A DNA stretch of 64,000 nucleotides from Duganella levis (GCF_009857605.1 NZ_WWCT01000027.1:26165-90164); one strand, 5' to 3'. Counted from the first letter of the stretch, positions 53,792-63,401 are shown. Notes: generated by a model from the sequence alone, not told the origin. A program made the numbers and translations.

Positions 53792-54591
53792 ACAATTTGT
53801 CCGCCGCCGCCATCACCGCGCATTGCGCCACCTCCGCCACCCACGTGGCGATCGAAGTGGTGGCCGAAACCGGCTCCACCAATGCCGACCTGCTGGCGCG
53901 TATCGATACGCTACAAGGCCCGCTGCTGCGTATCGCCGAAAACCAGACCGCCGGCCGTGGCCGCGCCGGCCGTTCGTGGCTGTCCAAGCCCGGCGCCGCG
54001 TTGATGTTTTCGCTGGCCTGGCCGTTCAAAGGCCCGCTGCACAAGATGTCCGGCCTGCCGATGACAGTCGGCGTGGCGCTGGCCGAAACCATCGCATCTC
54101 TCGGCGTGCCGGTACAGATCAAATGGCCGAACGACCTGCTGCGCGACGGCGCCAAGCTGGCCGGCATCCTGGTCGAAACGCAGAAAACCGATGACGCCAT
54201 CTGGGCCGTCATCGGCTGCGGCATCAACCTGCTGATGCCGGACGAACTGGAAGCGCAGATCGGCCGCGAAGTGGCCAGCGCGCCATGGCTGGCGCAGATG
54301 GACCGCAACCAGTTGATGGCCGCCCTGCTCAGCCGCTTGGCCGCCGTGCTGGCGGAGTTCGACGACACCGGCTTCGCCCCCTTCGTCGACCGCTGGAACG
54401 CGCTGCACGCATGGCAGGGCAAGGACGTGGTCCTGCTGGACAACGGCGCCGTGCTGCAGCAAGGCCGCGCCGCCGGCGTCGACGACATCGGCCGCCTGCT
54501 GCTGGATACCGATGCCGGCCGCGTAGAAATCCTGTCCGGCGATGTATCGCTGCGCTTAATCGGAACGCAACTAAGCGGAGTACAACCATGA
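53788..54591 (+). CDS. birA: Biotin--[acetyl-CoA-carboxylase] ligase
   Basis: 267-residue class I (no DNA-binding domain) biotin protein ligase. The biotinyl-AMP-binding loop TAGRGRAGRSWLSKPGAAL is present. IKWPNDLLRDGAKLAGILVE is the second signature, and the C-terminal SH3-like domain is present. It biotinylates the carboxylase carrier protein. Overlaps the SDR gene and coaX by four bases each, giving a tightly coupled unit. Confidence 0.96.
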   Translation: MNNLSAAAITAHCATSATHVAIEVVAETGSTNADLLARIDTLQGPLLRIAENQTAGRGRAGRSWLSKPGAALMFSLAWPFKGPLHKMSGLPMTVGVALAETIASLGVPVQIKWPNDLLRDGAKLAGILVETQKTDDAIWAVIGCGINLLMPDELEAQIGREVASAPWLAQMDRNQLMAALLSRLAAVLAEFDDTGFAPFVDRWNALHAWQGKDVVLLDNGAVLQQGRAAGVDDIGRLLLDTDAGRVEILSGDVSLRLIGTQLSGVQP

Positions 54592-55340
54592 TGTTATTGA
54601 TCGACGCCGGCAACACCCGCGTCAAATGGGCGCTGGCCGATGCCGGCGCTGAACTGGGCGCGTGGATCACCCACGGCGCCGCCACTCATGCCGACATGCC
54701 GCTGCTGGAGTTGTCGTGGTGCGAAGCCGCCGCCACCTATGGCGTCAGCCGCATCCTGATCGCCAACGTGGCCGGCAACGCGCTGCGCGTGCAGGTGGAA
54801 TATGTACTGCAACGCTGCCTGCCAGACGTGCAGCCGGAATGGTTTGAATCGCTGCCGGCGCTGGCCGGCGTCACCAACGGCTACCGCAATCCGGCGCAAC
54901 TGGGCTGCGACCGTTTCGCCGCCGCCATCGCCGGCCACCGCCTGGCGCCGGGCGTGCCGGTCATCGTGGTCAACTGCGGCACCGCCACCACCATCGACGC
55001 CGTCACGGCGCACGGCGTATTCCTGGGCGGGATGATCCTGCCGGGCCTGGGCCTGATGGCCAGCGCGCTGGCGCGCAACACCGCGCAGTTGCCGCAGATC
55101 GCGCAAGACGGTAAGCTGCCGGAGGGATTCGCCGACAATACCGACGACGCTATCCTGAGCGGCATCCTGGCCGCGCAGAGCGGCGCCATCGAACATGCCT
55201 GCGCGACGCACAAGGCAGCGGAGTGCATCATCTCCGGCGGCGCGGCGCCCTACATTGCGCCGATGCTGAAGGTACCGTACCGTATCGTCGAAAACATTGT
55301 GCTGATTGGCTTGCATGCCACCACCGGCAGCGCTGAATAA
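54588..55340 (+). CDS. coaX: Type III pantothenate kinase
   Basis: 250 residues of the ASKHA fold. DAGNTRVKWALAD is the phosphate-1 motif. VNCGTATTIDAVTAHGVFLGG is the phosphate-2 region, and GGMILPGLGLM follows. First step of coenzyme A synthesis. ATG 54588 overlaps the birA stop (ATGA); GCGGAG lies upstream. Confidence 0.96.
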   Translation: MMLLIDAGNTRVKWALADAGAELGAWITHGAATHADMPLLELSWCEAAATYGVSRILIANVAGNALRVQVEYVLQRCLPDVQPEWFESLPALAGVTNGYRNPAQLGCDRFAAAIAGHRLAPGVPVIVVNCGTATTIDAVTAHGVFLGGMILPGLGLMASALARNTAQLPQIAQDGKLPEGFADNTDDAILSGILAAQSGAIEHACATHKAAECIISGGAAPYIAPMLKVPYRIVENIVLIGLHATTGSAE

Positions 55341-55350
55341 GGAACGACTT

Positions 55351-56037
55351 GTGCTGAAGTTTATTTTCTGGTCCCTGCTTGCCGTGAACGCAGCGCTGTT
55401 TGCGTATGGACGCGGCTATCTGGGCCACTTCAGCGGCAACGAGCATGAGCCGGAGCGCCTGCTCAATCAGCTCAACGCCAGCAAGCTGGCCATCATCTCG
55501 GCCGACCAGGCCAACAAGGCCGCCGCCAGCACCGCCGCTGCAGTGAACGACGCCAAGCCGGCGCCGGCGCCAGTGCAGGCCTGCGTGGAAATCGCCAGCT
55601 TCGTGCTGGCCGATGCGCGCCGTTTCGAAGCCCAACTGGCAACGCTGGACCTGGGCGACCGCCAGTCGCGCCACAACCTGCCGGGCACCGAGGTATCGAG
55701 CTATATCGTTTATATTCCGTCGCAGGGCAACAAGGAAGGCGCCGACAAGAAAGCCGGTGAACTGCGCGCGCTGGGCGTGACCAACTACTTCATCATCTCC
55801 GACAATTCGCCGCTGCGCTGGGGGATTTCGCTAGGCGTGTTCAAGACCGACAACGCCGCGCAGAACCAGCTGGCCGCGCTGATGAAGCAAGGCGTGCGCA
55901 CCGCGCGCGTGGCGCCGCGCATGAGCGGCAGCAAGCTGCTGGCCTTCCAGTTCCGCGAAGTGGATGCGGACCTGAAAGCCAAACTGGAGAAAATCCGCGC
56001 CGGTTTCCCGAACGCGGAAGTCCACAACTGCAAATAA
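55351..56037 (+). CDS. SPOR-domain protein downstream of coaX
   Basis: 228 residues starting at GTG 55351 (AAGGAA seven bases upstream). A transmembrane helix (FIFWSLLAVNAALFAYG) is followed by a linker. The C-terminal domain has a SPOR-like pattern (SSYIVYIPSQGNKEGADKKAGELRALGVTNYFII). Last gene of the operon, converging on rlpA 14 bases further on. Confidence 0.88.
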   Translation: MLKFIFWSLLAVNAALFAYGRGYLGHFSGNEHEPERLLNQLNASKLAIISADQANKAAASTAAAVNDAKPAPAPVQACVEIASFVLADARRFEAQLATLDLGDRQSRHNLPGTEVSSYIVYIPSQGNKEGADKKAGELRALGVTNYFIISDNSPLRWGISLGVFKTDNAAQNQLAALMKQGVRTARVAPRMSGSKLLAFQFREVDADLKAKLEKIRAGFPNAEVHNCK

Positions 56038-56051
56038 ATCAGCGCTACTGG

Positions 56052-57200
56052 TTACCGCTGGACCACGATAGGCTTGATGCCCAGTGAAGGCGGCAGCCCT
56101 TGCGCCGCCTGCAGCGCTTCCTGGCGAGTAGCGAACGGACCGCCATACAGGCGATACACCGACCCGCTCTGCACCACGTCCAGCCCATTCAATTTGCCGG
56201 ACAGCTTGCCGCGTATTACCTCGGCGTTTTCCGCGCGCGAGTAAGCGCCCAGCTGCAAGTAGAAACCACCCACCACCGCCGGCGCGGCATCGGCGTTGGG
56301 CGCGCGCTCGGCCAGCATCAGCGACTCGATATCTTTCGGCGCCGCGCTAACCGGCACAGGCGAACCGACCGGCGCGGACGGCGTCAGCACCAGCGGCGTA
56401 TCGATCATCTTGGCGGTCACGCTCGGCGTCGGCGCCACCGGTGCGGATGGTTGCTGCGCCGATGGTAGTGAGGTCTTGGCCGTTGGCGTCAGGCGCGGCT
56501 TGGTGCTGCCACCGAGGCCTTCGCGCGTGGCCAGTATGCGGTCGACTTCTTCCGGCAGGATGCGCTCGATCTTCAGTTCATGACTGCCCTTGCCCAGCAG
56601 GCCAAGCTTCAACGCCGCCGTGTACGACACGTCGATGGCGCGGCTGGCGTGGAACGGACCACGATCGTTGATCCGCACAATCACCGCTGCGCCGCTGACC
56701 ATATTGGTCAAGCGCGCGTAAGAAGGAATCGGCAGCGTCGGATGCGCAGCCGTCATCTTGTACATATCGTACAGTTCACCGGACGACGTGCGCTGTCCAT
56801 GGAATTTCTTGCCGTACCAGCTGCCGACACCAATCTGCGTGAACGGCTGATCGTCGGTGATCGGCGTGTAGGTTTTGCCAAAGACGACGTAAGGACGATT
56901 GGAACGCGGCAGCAGCGGATCGTTGCGGACATCGGCATCCGGCGTATCCATCAGATTGGGTGGCGGCGCGTCGCCTGGGCCGTCGTCCTGATAGTAGCCG
57001 CCGCGTCCTGAATTCGCCGGCGGCAGCACCGGCAGCGTTGGATCAGGCTTGGTGGTCGAAGGCGCCTTGATCACCGGGCCTTGCGACTGCACCGGGCGTG
57101 GCGTGCGCTCGGTCGCCACCGGCGCCGTGCCGCAGCCGACCAGCACCAGCGCCGACGCCATCGCCGTCAGATGCAGGAGATGGTTACGTTGCAGGCGCAT
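56052..57200 (-). CDS. rlpA: Septal ring lytic transglycosylase / lipoprotein RlpA
   Basis: 382 residues. Lipobox ALVLVGCGTAP marks an outer-membrane lipoprotein. A double-psi beta-barrel follows (QIGVGSWYGKKFHGQRTSSG, then RVNDRGPF in the form IVRINDRGPFHASRAIDVS). A C-terminal SPOR domain ends the protein (GFYLQLGAYSRAENAEVIRG). RlpA cleaves denuded glycan strands in some species. ATG 57200 overlaps the end of the PBP2 gene by 17 bases, so it is co-transcribed with the elongasome genes. Confidence 0.95.
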   Translation of the reverse strand: MRLQRNHLLHLTAMASALVLVGCGTAPVATERTPRPVQSQGPVIKAPSTTKPDPTLPVLPPANSGRGGYYQDDGPGDAPPPNLMDTPDADVRNDPLLPRSNRPYVVFGKTYTPITDDQPFTQIGVGSWYGKKFHGQRTSSGELYDMYKMTAAHPTLPIPSYARLTNMVSGAAVIVRINDRGPFHASRAIDVSYTAALKLGLLGKGSHELKIERILPEEVDRILATREGLGGSTKPRLTPTAKTSLPSAQQPSAPVAPTPSVTAKMIDTPLVLTPSAPVGSPVPVSAAPKDIESLMLAERAPNADAAPAVVGGFYLQLGAYSRAENAEVIRGKLSGKLNGLDVVQSGSVYRLYGGPFATRQEALQAAQGLPPSLGIKPIVVQR

Positions 57201-59103
57201 CGCCGTTCTCCGTATCTTGTTTGTCCACTTTGTTCTTGTCCTTCTCCGCCGGGCGTTTGCCCAGCAGGTAATAATCCAGCGCTTTGCGCGCGATCGGCGC
57301 GGCGGCTTCGCCACCATGCCCCGCGTTTTCCACCACCATGGCCAGCACGATGCGCGGCTTGTCCACCGGCGCAAAAGCGGTGAACAGCGCATTGTCGCGC
57401 AGGCGTTCGGCCAGTCTGGCGGCGTTGTACTTCTCGCCTTTTTTAATCGTGATGACCTGCGCGGTACCGGTCTTGCCGCCCACCGTGTAGCCGGCGTTGG
57501 CAAACACGCGATACGCGGTGCCACCCGGCTCGCTGGTCACGCCCACCATCGCGTTCTTGATAAAGTCGATGTTCTCCTGCTTGAGCGGGATGCGATAGCT
57601 CTGCTGCGCCACCGTCAACTTGCGCGCGTGGGTCGTGCTGTCTTCAACGATCTTCACCAGGTGCGGTTTCATCACCACGCCATTGTTTGCCAGATTGGCC
57701 ACAGCGTGCGCGATCTGTAACGGCGTGTAGGCATTCAGGCCCGAACCATTGCTGACCGAGATAGTATCACCACCCACCCAGCGTCCCGCCGCACCTTTGA
57801 AGCGCCTGGCCTTCCACTCTGGCGACGGCAGCGCGCCGGTCTTTTCGTTATCGAGGTCAATGCCGGTCTGCTGACCAAAGCCAAACGGCTGCATGAAGTC
57901 GTGAATGGCGTTGATGCCCATGTCGTGACCGAGCGAATAGTAGTAGGTATTGCAGGACACGATGATGGACCTGCGCATGTCGACCGAGCCATGCCCGCCC
58001 GCCACGTCGTCGTTAAAGCGATGCCCACCCAGCATGAAGTAGCCGGGATCGTAGGTCACCTGCGACGGCGTGCGCTTGCCCAGCTCCAGCGCCGCCAGCG
58101 CCATGAACGGTTTAAAGGTGGAACCCGGCGCGTAGGTGCCGGACAGCGGGCGGTTGACCATCGGCTTGTCCGCCGACGTATTCAACTCGTCCCAGCTTTG
58201 CGTGTCGATGCCGTCCACGAACAGGTTCGGATCGTAGCCGGGACGCGAGACGAAGGCCAGCACGTCGCCGGTCTCCGGCTCAATCGCCACCAGCGCGCCG
58301 CGCCGGTCGCCGAAGGCTTCCTCCACAATTTTTTGCAGTTCGATGTCGATCGACAGTATCAGATTGCTGCCCGCCTTGGCCGGAGTGCGCGACAAGGTGC
58401 GAACGGCGCGGCCGGTGGAAGTCTTCTCTACTTCCTCGAAACCGGCTTGGCCATGCAGCAGCTTCTCGTAGCTTTTCTCCAGGCCTTCCTTGCCGATATG
58501 GTCGGTGCCGCGATAGTTGGCGGCATCGTCGCTGTCGTCCAGCGCATCGGCTTCGGCGCGGCTCACGCGGCCAATGTAGCCGATGACATGCGAGGCGCTT
58601 TCGCCCAGCGGATACTGGCGGAACAGGCGCGCCTGCACTTCCACGCCGGGAAAACGGAAGTGCTGCGCGCTGAAGCGGGCCACCTCTTCGTCGGTGAGAT
58701 GGGTGCGCAGCGGCACGCTCTCGAAACCTTTGGAGTCGTCCATTAGTTTCTTGAAACGGCGGCGGTCTTTGACCTCCACCGCCACCAGCTTGGACAGCTC
58801 GGCAATGGTATCGTCCAGCGGTGCTTCGAGCTTGGACGGCGTGATCTCCAGCGTGTAGGCCGAGTAATTGCGCGCCAGGACCACGCCGTTGCGGTCCAAA
58901 ATCAGGCCGCGGTTCGGCACCACCGGCAGCAGCGAAATGCGGTTCTCTTCCGCCTTCACGGCGAAGTCATTGTGCTTCACGATCTGCAGCCAGACGAAGC
59001 GCGCCAGCAGCAGCAAGAAGCACAGGAATACCAGCCCGCCCAGCGTCGTCACGCGCAGGCGGAACTCGCGCATCTCGACTTCGGTGTCTTTGAACTCAGT
59101 CAT
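57184..59103 (-). CDS. mrdA: Penicillin-binding protein 2, rlpA-proximal copy
   Basis: 639-residue class B transpeptidase of the elongasome. One N-terminal TM (LGGLVFLCFLLLLARFVWLQ), a pedestal domain, and a transpeptidase domain with SxxK (Ser328-Thr-Phe-Lys331), SxN (Ser-Cys-Asn in IIVSCNTYYYSLG) and KTG (VGGKTGTAQV) all intact. By hand it is about 79% identical to the mreD-proximal copy over the first 331 residues, with no gaps. Its start overlaps the rodA stop (ATGA). Both copies look catalytically complete. Confidence 0.96.
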   Translation of the reverse strand: MTEFKDTEVEMREFRLRVTTLGGLVFLCFLLLLARFVWLQIVKHNDFAVKAEENRISLLPVVPNRGLILDRNGVVLARNYSAYTLEITPSKLEAPLDDTIAELSKLVAVEVKDRRRFKKLMDDSKGFESVPLRTHLTDEEVARFSAQHFRFPGVEVQARLFRQYPLGESASHVIGYIGRVSRAEADALDDSDDAANYRGTDHIGKEGLEKSYEKLLHGQAGFEEVEKTSTGRAVRTLSRTPAKAGSNLILSIDIELQKIVEEAFGDRRGALVAIEPETGDVLAFVSRPGYDPNLFVDGIDTQSWDELNTSADKPMVNRPLSGTYAPGSTFKPFMALAALELGKRTPSQVTYDPGYFMLGGHRFNDDVAGGHGSVDMRRSIIVSCNTYYYSLGHDMGINAIHDFMQPFGFGQQTGIDLDNEKTGALPSPEWKARRFKGAAGRWVGGDTISVSNGSGLNAYTPLQIAHAVANLANNGVVMKPHLVKIVEDSTTHARKLTVAQQSYRIPLKQENIDFIKNAMVGVTSEPGGTAYRVFANAGYTVGGKTGTAQVITIKKGEKYNAARLAERLRDNALFTAFAPVDKPRIVLAMVVENAGHGGEAAAPIARKALDYYLLGKRPAEKDKNKVDKQDTENGDAPAT

Positions 59104-60212
59104 CCCCTGACCTCTCGGCTATGGCGCTGGATGCTCATCAGGATGCCGCCGCCCAGGCCGAGCGTCATCAGCGCCGTGCCGCCGTAACTCATGAACGGCA
59201 GCGGTACGCCCACCACCGGAATGATGCCGCTCACCATGCCCATGTTGACGAAGGCGTAGGTAAAGTAAATCATGGTGATGGCGCCGGCCAGCAGGCGCGT
59301 GAACAGCGTCGGCGCATTCAGCGTGATGCTCAGTCCACGCCAGATCAGCAGCAGGTACAGCACCATCAGCACGAGAATGCCGAGCAGTCCAAACTCCTCG
59401 GAGAACACGGCGAAGATAAAGTCGGTGGTACGTTCGGGGATGAATTCCAGGTGCGCCTGCGTGCCGTGGGTCCAGCCCTTGCCGGTCACGCCGCCGGAGC
59501 CGATGGCGATCATCGACTGGATAATGTGGAAGCCCTTGCCCAACGGGTCGTGATAGGGATCGATCAGCGTCAGCACGCGGTCGCGCTGGTAGTCGTGCAT
59601 GAAGGTCCACAGCACCGGCAACGAGGCGGCGCCTGCGGCGAACAAGGCGCCCAGCGCTTTCCACGACAGGCCGCCGAGGAAAATTACGCACGCACCGGCC
59701 ATGGTCACCAGCATCGCCGTGCCCAGGTCCGGCTGGCGCGCAATCAGGCCGGCCGGTATCGCCAGCAACACGGCGGCGATGATGTAGCTGCGCCAGCTGA
59801 CGTGACCCTGCTCGCGCTGGAAGAACCACGCCAGCATCAGCGGCATGGCGATCTTCATTAATTCGGAAGGCTGGATCTGCGTGCCGACATACAGCCAGCG
59901 GCGCGAACCGCCCTTGATGACGCCAAACAGCGCCACCGCCACCAGCAGCGCCACGCCGATCACATAGGCCGGAACGGCCAGCCGCATCATCATCTGCGGC
60001 GGGATGTTCGCCACGAACCACAGCACCAGCACCGCTGCCGCGATATTGCGCAGCTGGTCCCATACCTTGCCGGGAATCGCGATGCCGGCCGAGTACAGCG
60101 TGACCAGGCCGACCGACAGCAGCGCCACGATGATCAACGCCAGCGGCGCGTCAAACACCATCACGTAGGGGCGCAGGCGCTGCCACCACGGACGTCCGCC
60201 CGCAAGGCCCAT
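59100..60212 (-). CDS. rodA: RodA peptidoglycan glycosyltransferase, rlpA-proximal copy
   Basis: 370-residue SEDS polymerase with ten predicted TM helices. Key motifs: IARQPDLGTAML, KGWTHGTQAHLEFIPERTTD (which holds the catalytic Asp-loop region) and FVNMGMVSGIIPVVGVPLP. It starts at ATG 60212, sharing one base with the stop of the other rodA (TGATG), and overlaps the following mrdA by four bases. Both RodA copies are exactly 370 aa and align without gaps; the C-terminal half is nearly invariant. Confidence 0.96.
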   Translation of the reverse strand: MGLAGGRPWWQRLRPYVMVFDAPLALIIVALLSVGLVTLYSAGIAIPGKVWDQLRNIAAAVLVLWFVANIPPQMMMRLAVPAYVIGVALLVAVALFGVIKGGSRRWLYVGTQIQPSELMKIAMPLMLAWFFQREQGHVSWRSYIIAAVLLAIPAGLIARQPDLGTAMLVTMAGACVIFLGGLSWKALGALFAAGAASLPVLWTFMHDYQRDRVLTLIDPYHDPLGKGFHIIQSMIAIGSGGVTGKGWTHGTQAHLEFIPERTTDFIFAVFSEEFGLLGILVLMVLYLLLIWRGLSITLNAPTLFTRLLAGAITMIYFTYAFVNMGMVSGIIPVVGVPLPFMSYGGTALMTLGLGGGILMSIQRHSREVRG

Positions 60213-61324
60213 CAGGTCTGCACCAGTTTTCGGTGCCGCTGTATGCTCATCAGGATGCCGCCGCCCAGGCCCAACGTCAGCAGCGCCGTGCCGCCGTAGC
60301 TCATGAACGGCAGCGGCACGCCCACCACCGGCAGAATACCGCTGACCATGCCCATGTTGACGAAGGCGTAGGTGAAGTAAATCATGGTGATCGCGCCGGC
60401 CAGCAGGCGAGTAAAGAAGTTGGGCGCGTTCCCGGCGATCATCAGGCCGCGGCCGATCAGCAGCAGGTACAGCACCATCAGGATCAAATTACCGACCAGG
60501 CCAAACTCTTCCGAGTAGACGGCGAAAATAAAGTCGGTGGTGCGCTCCGGGATAAATTCCAGGTGGGCCTGGGTGCCGTGGGTCCAGCCCTTGCCGGTAA
60601 TGCCGCCCGAGCCCACCGCGATGGTGGACTGGATGATGTGGAAGCCCTTGCCCAGCGGGTCGGTGGTGGGATCGATCAGCGTCATCACGCGTTCGCGCTG
60701 GTAGTCGTGCAGCACCGACCAGACTATGGGCAGCGCCGCCGCGCCGGCCACGATCAGGCCGACCAGCGCCTTCCACGCCAGGCCCGCCAAAAAGATCACG
60801 CAGAAGCCGGCCGCCACCACCAGCAGCGCCGTGCCCAGGTCGGGCTGGCGCACGATCAGGCCGACCGGCACCGCCAGCAGCAGCGCGGCAATCGCATACG
60901 ATTGCCAGGTCAGATGGCCGGAGCGGCTCTGGAAGAACCACGCCAGCATCAGCGGCATGACGATCTTCATGAATTCGGACGGCTGAATGTCGATGCCGAC
61001 GTGCAGCCAGCGCCGCGCCCCCAGCTTGATGGTGCCGAACAGCGCCACGCATACCAGCAGGAACACGCCGACCGCGTAGGCCGGCACGGCGATCCGCATC
61101 ATCATCTGCGGCGAGATATTCGCCACCACCCACATGATGAAGAACGACAGGAAGATGTTGCGCACCTGGTCTTCCATCTTGCCGGGGATGCCGATGCTGG
61201 CCGAGTACAGCGTCACCAGGCTGACCGTCAGCAGCAGCATGATGATCAGAGTCAGCGGGCCGTCGAAGACGGTGAAGTATGGCCGCATTCGACGCCACAG
61301 CGAACGTCTCTCGTGGATGCGCAT
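60212..61324 (-). CDS. rodA: RodA peptidoglycan glycosyltransferase, mreD-proximal copy
   Basis: 370 residues starting MRIHERRSLWRRMRPYFTVFD; the longer upstream frame lies inside mrdA and is rejected. SEDS motifs IVRQPDLGTALLVV, KGWTHGTQAHLEFIPERTTD and FVNMGMVSGILPVVGVPLP are intact. It polymerises lipid II into glycan strands with PBP2. It lies 13 bases after mrdA and runs directly into the second rodA. Divergence from the other copy is concentrated in the N-terminal helices and periplasmic loops. Confidence 0.96.
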   Translation of the reverse strand: MRIHERRSLWRRMRPYFTVFDGPLTLIIMLLLTVSLVTLYSASIGIPGKMEDQVRNIFLSFFIMWVVANISPQMMMRIAVPAYAVGVFLLVCVALFGTIKLGARRWLHVGIDIQPSEFMKIVMPLMLAWFFQSRSGHLTWQSYAIAALLLAVPVGLIVRQPDLGTALLVVAAGFCVIFLAGLAWKALVGLIVAGAAALPIVWSVLHDYQRERVMTLIDPTTDPLGKGFHIIQSTIAVGSGGITGKGWTHGTQAHLEFIPERTTDFIFAVYSEEFGLVGNLILMVLYLLLIGRGLMIAGNAPNFFTRLLAGAITMIYFTYAFVNMGMVSGILPVVGVPLPFMSYGGTALLTLGLGGGILMSIQRHRKLVQT

Positions 61325-61337
61325 GATGTACTGGTCC

Positions 61338-63386
61338 TTATTGTTTCTTGCGCGCCGGCGCGAGCGGCTGCGGCGCCGGCGTGGCGGCTGGCGTTGGCGG
61401 CGGTGCCGGCGTTGGCGCCGGCTCGCGGCGCGATTCTGCCGCAGCGGCGGCAGCTTCGGCGGCCTCCGGATCTTCGATCGGCACGATTTCGGCCGCGTCT
61501 TCCTTCGGCACCTTGGTGGTTTCCTTGTCGGTCGGGCGCTTGCCGAGCAGGTAGAAGTCGAGCGCCTTGCGAGCGATCGGCGCGGCGATTTCCGCACCCC
61601 AGCCGGCATTTTCCACCACCATGGCGATCACGATCTTCGGCTTGTCGGCCGGCGCAAACGCGGTGTACAGCGCGTTGTCGCGCAGGCGTTCGGCCAGCGC
61701 CGACTTGTTGTACTTCTCATTGGCCTTGATGCCCACCACCTGCGCAGTACCGGTCTTGCCGCCCGAGGTATAGCCGGCGTTGGCGAAGGCGCGGAACGCG
61801 GTGCCGCCTGCCTCGCTGTTCACGCCCACCATCGCACTCTTGATGATGTCGATGTTTTCCTGCTTGAGCGGAATGCGATAACTCTCTTTCGGCACCGTGA
61901 GCTTGCGCGCGCGGGTGGCGCCGTCTTCCACGATCTTGACCAAGTGCGGCTTCATCACCACGCCGTCGTTGGCCAGGTTGGCCATGGCGTGGGCGATCTG
62001 CAGCGGCGTGTACGAGTTGTAGCCCGAACCGTTACTGACCGAGATGGTGTCGCCGCCGACCCAGCGTCCGGCGTTGCCCTTGAAGCGGCTGCGCTTCCAT
62101 TCCTTGGACGGCAGCACGCCGGTCTTTTCGTTATCCAGGTCGATGCCGGTCTTCTGGCCAAAGCCGAACGGCTGCATGAACTGAGTGATGGCGTCGATGC
62201 CCATGTCGTTACCCAGCTGGTAGTAATAGGTATTGCAGGACACGATGATGGAGCGGCGCAGGTCGACGTTACCGTGGCCGCCGACTTTATCGTCGCGGAA
62301 TTTGTGGCCGCCGAGGTAGAAGAAGCCCGGATCGGGATACGCGGTGGCCGGATTGCGTTTGCCCAGTTCCAGCGCGGCCAGCGCCATGAAAGGCTTGAAG
62401 GTGGAACCAGGCGCGTAGGTGCCGGACAGCGGCCGGTTGACCATCGGCCGGTCCAGCGACGTATTCAGCTCGCTCCAGCTTTGCGCGTCGATGCCGTCTA
62501 CGAACAGGTTGGGGTCATAGCCGGGGCGCGAGACGTAGGCCAGGATGTCGCCGGTCTCCGGCTCGATGGCGACGAACGCGCCGCGCCATTCGCCAAAGGC
62601 TTCTTCCACTACCTTTTGCAGTTCGATGTCGATCGACAGGATAAGGTTATTGCCCGGCGTGGCGGGAGTGCGCGACAGCGTGCGGATGGCGCGGCCACCG
62701 GCCGACACTTCCACTTCCTCGTAGCCGGTCTGGCCGTGCAGCTGCTTCTCGTAGCTCTTCTCCAGGCCTTCTTTGCCGATATGGTCGGTGCCCTTGTAAT
62801 TAGGGCCGTCGTCGGTGCCTTCGATGGCTTTGACCTCGGACTGGTTGATGCGGCCGATGAAGCCGATCACGTGCGAGGCGGTTTCCCCCAGCGGGTACTG
62901 GCGGAACAAACGCGCCTGCACTTCAACGCCGGGAAAGCGGAAGCGCTGGGCGCTGAAGCGCGCGACTTCCTCTTCGGTCAGGCGGGTGCGCAGCGGCACG
63001 CTCTCGAAGCCTTTGGATTCGTCCAGCAGTTTCTTGAAGCGCTTGCGGTCCTTGATGTCGACGCTGACCAGTTTGGACAGCTCGTCGATGGTTTCATCCA
63101 GCGTGGAGTTCAGCTTGGACGGCGTGATCTCCAGCGTAAAGGCCGAGTAGTTGCGCGCCAGGACCGCGCCGTTGCGGTCCAAAATCAGGCCGCGGTTCGG
63201 CACGATGGGGACGATGGCGATGCGGTTCTCTTCGGCCTTGACGGCGAAGTCGCTGTATTTGACGATCTGCAGCCAGACAAAGCGCAGCAACAGCAACGCG
63301 AAGCAGAAGAACACCATCCCGCCCAGCACCGTCAGGCGCAGGCGGAACTGCTGGAGTTCGCGCTGGTTGTCCTTAATTTCAGTCAT
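61338..63386 (-). CDS. mrdA: Penicillin-binding protein 2, mreD-proximal copy
   Basis: 682-residue elongasome transpeptidase with intact SxxK (Ser328-Lys331), SCN and KTG motifs, numbered identically to the other copy up to residue 331. It differs by a 45-residue Pro/Ala-rich C-terminal extension (TPAPPPTPAATPAPQP type) ending in RKKQ. It follows mreD by 15 bases, the standard position for the ancestral mrdA, so this is the likely original copy. Confidence 0.96.
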   Translation of the reverse strand: MTEIKDNQRELQQFRLRLTVLGGMVFFCFALLLLRFVWLQIVKYSDFAVKAEENRIAIVPIVPNRGLILDRNGAVLARNYSAFTLEITPSKLNSTLDETIDELSKLVSVDIKDRKRFKKLLDESKGFESVPLRTRLTEEEVARFSAQRFRFPGVEVQARLFRQYPLGETASHVIGFIGRINQSEVKAIEGTDDGPNYKGTDHIGKEGLEKSYEKQLHGQTGYEEVEVSAGGRAIRTLSRTPATPGNNLILSIDIELQKVVEEAFGEWRGAFVAIEPETGDILAYVSRPGYDPNLFVDGIDAQSWSELNTSLDRPMVNRPLSGTYAPGSTFKPFMALAALELGKRNPATAYPDPGFFYLGGHKFRDDKVGGHGNVDLRRSIIVSCNTYYYQLGNDMGIDAITQFMQPFGFGQKTGIDLDNEKTGVLPSKEWKRSRFKGNAGRWVGGDTISVSNGSGYNSYTPLQIAHAMANLANDGVVMKPHLVKIVEDGATRARKLTVPKESYRIPLKQENIDIIKSAMVGVNSEAGGTAFRAFANAGYTSGGKTGTAQVVGIKANEKYNKSALAERLRDNALYTAFAPADKPKIVIAMVVENAGWGAEIAAPIARKALDFYLLGKRPTDKETTKVPKEDAAEIVPIEDPEAAEAAAAAAESRREPAPTPAPPPTPAATPAPQPLAPARKKQ

Positions 63387-63401
63387 GCCGGAACCGCTGC
63401 G

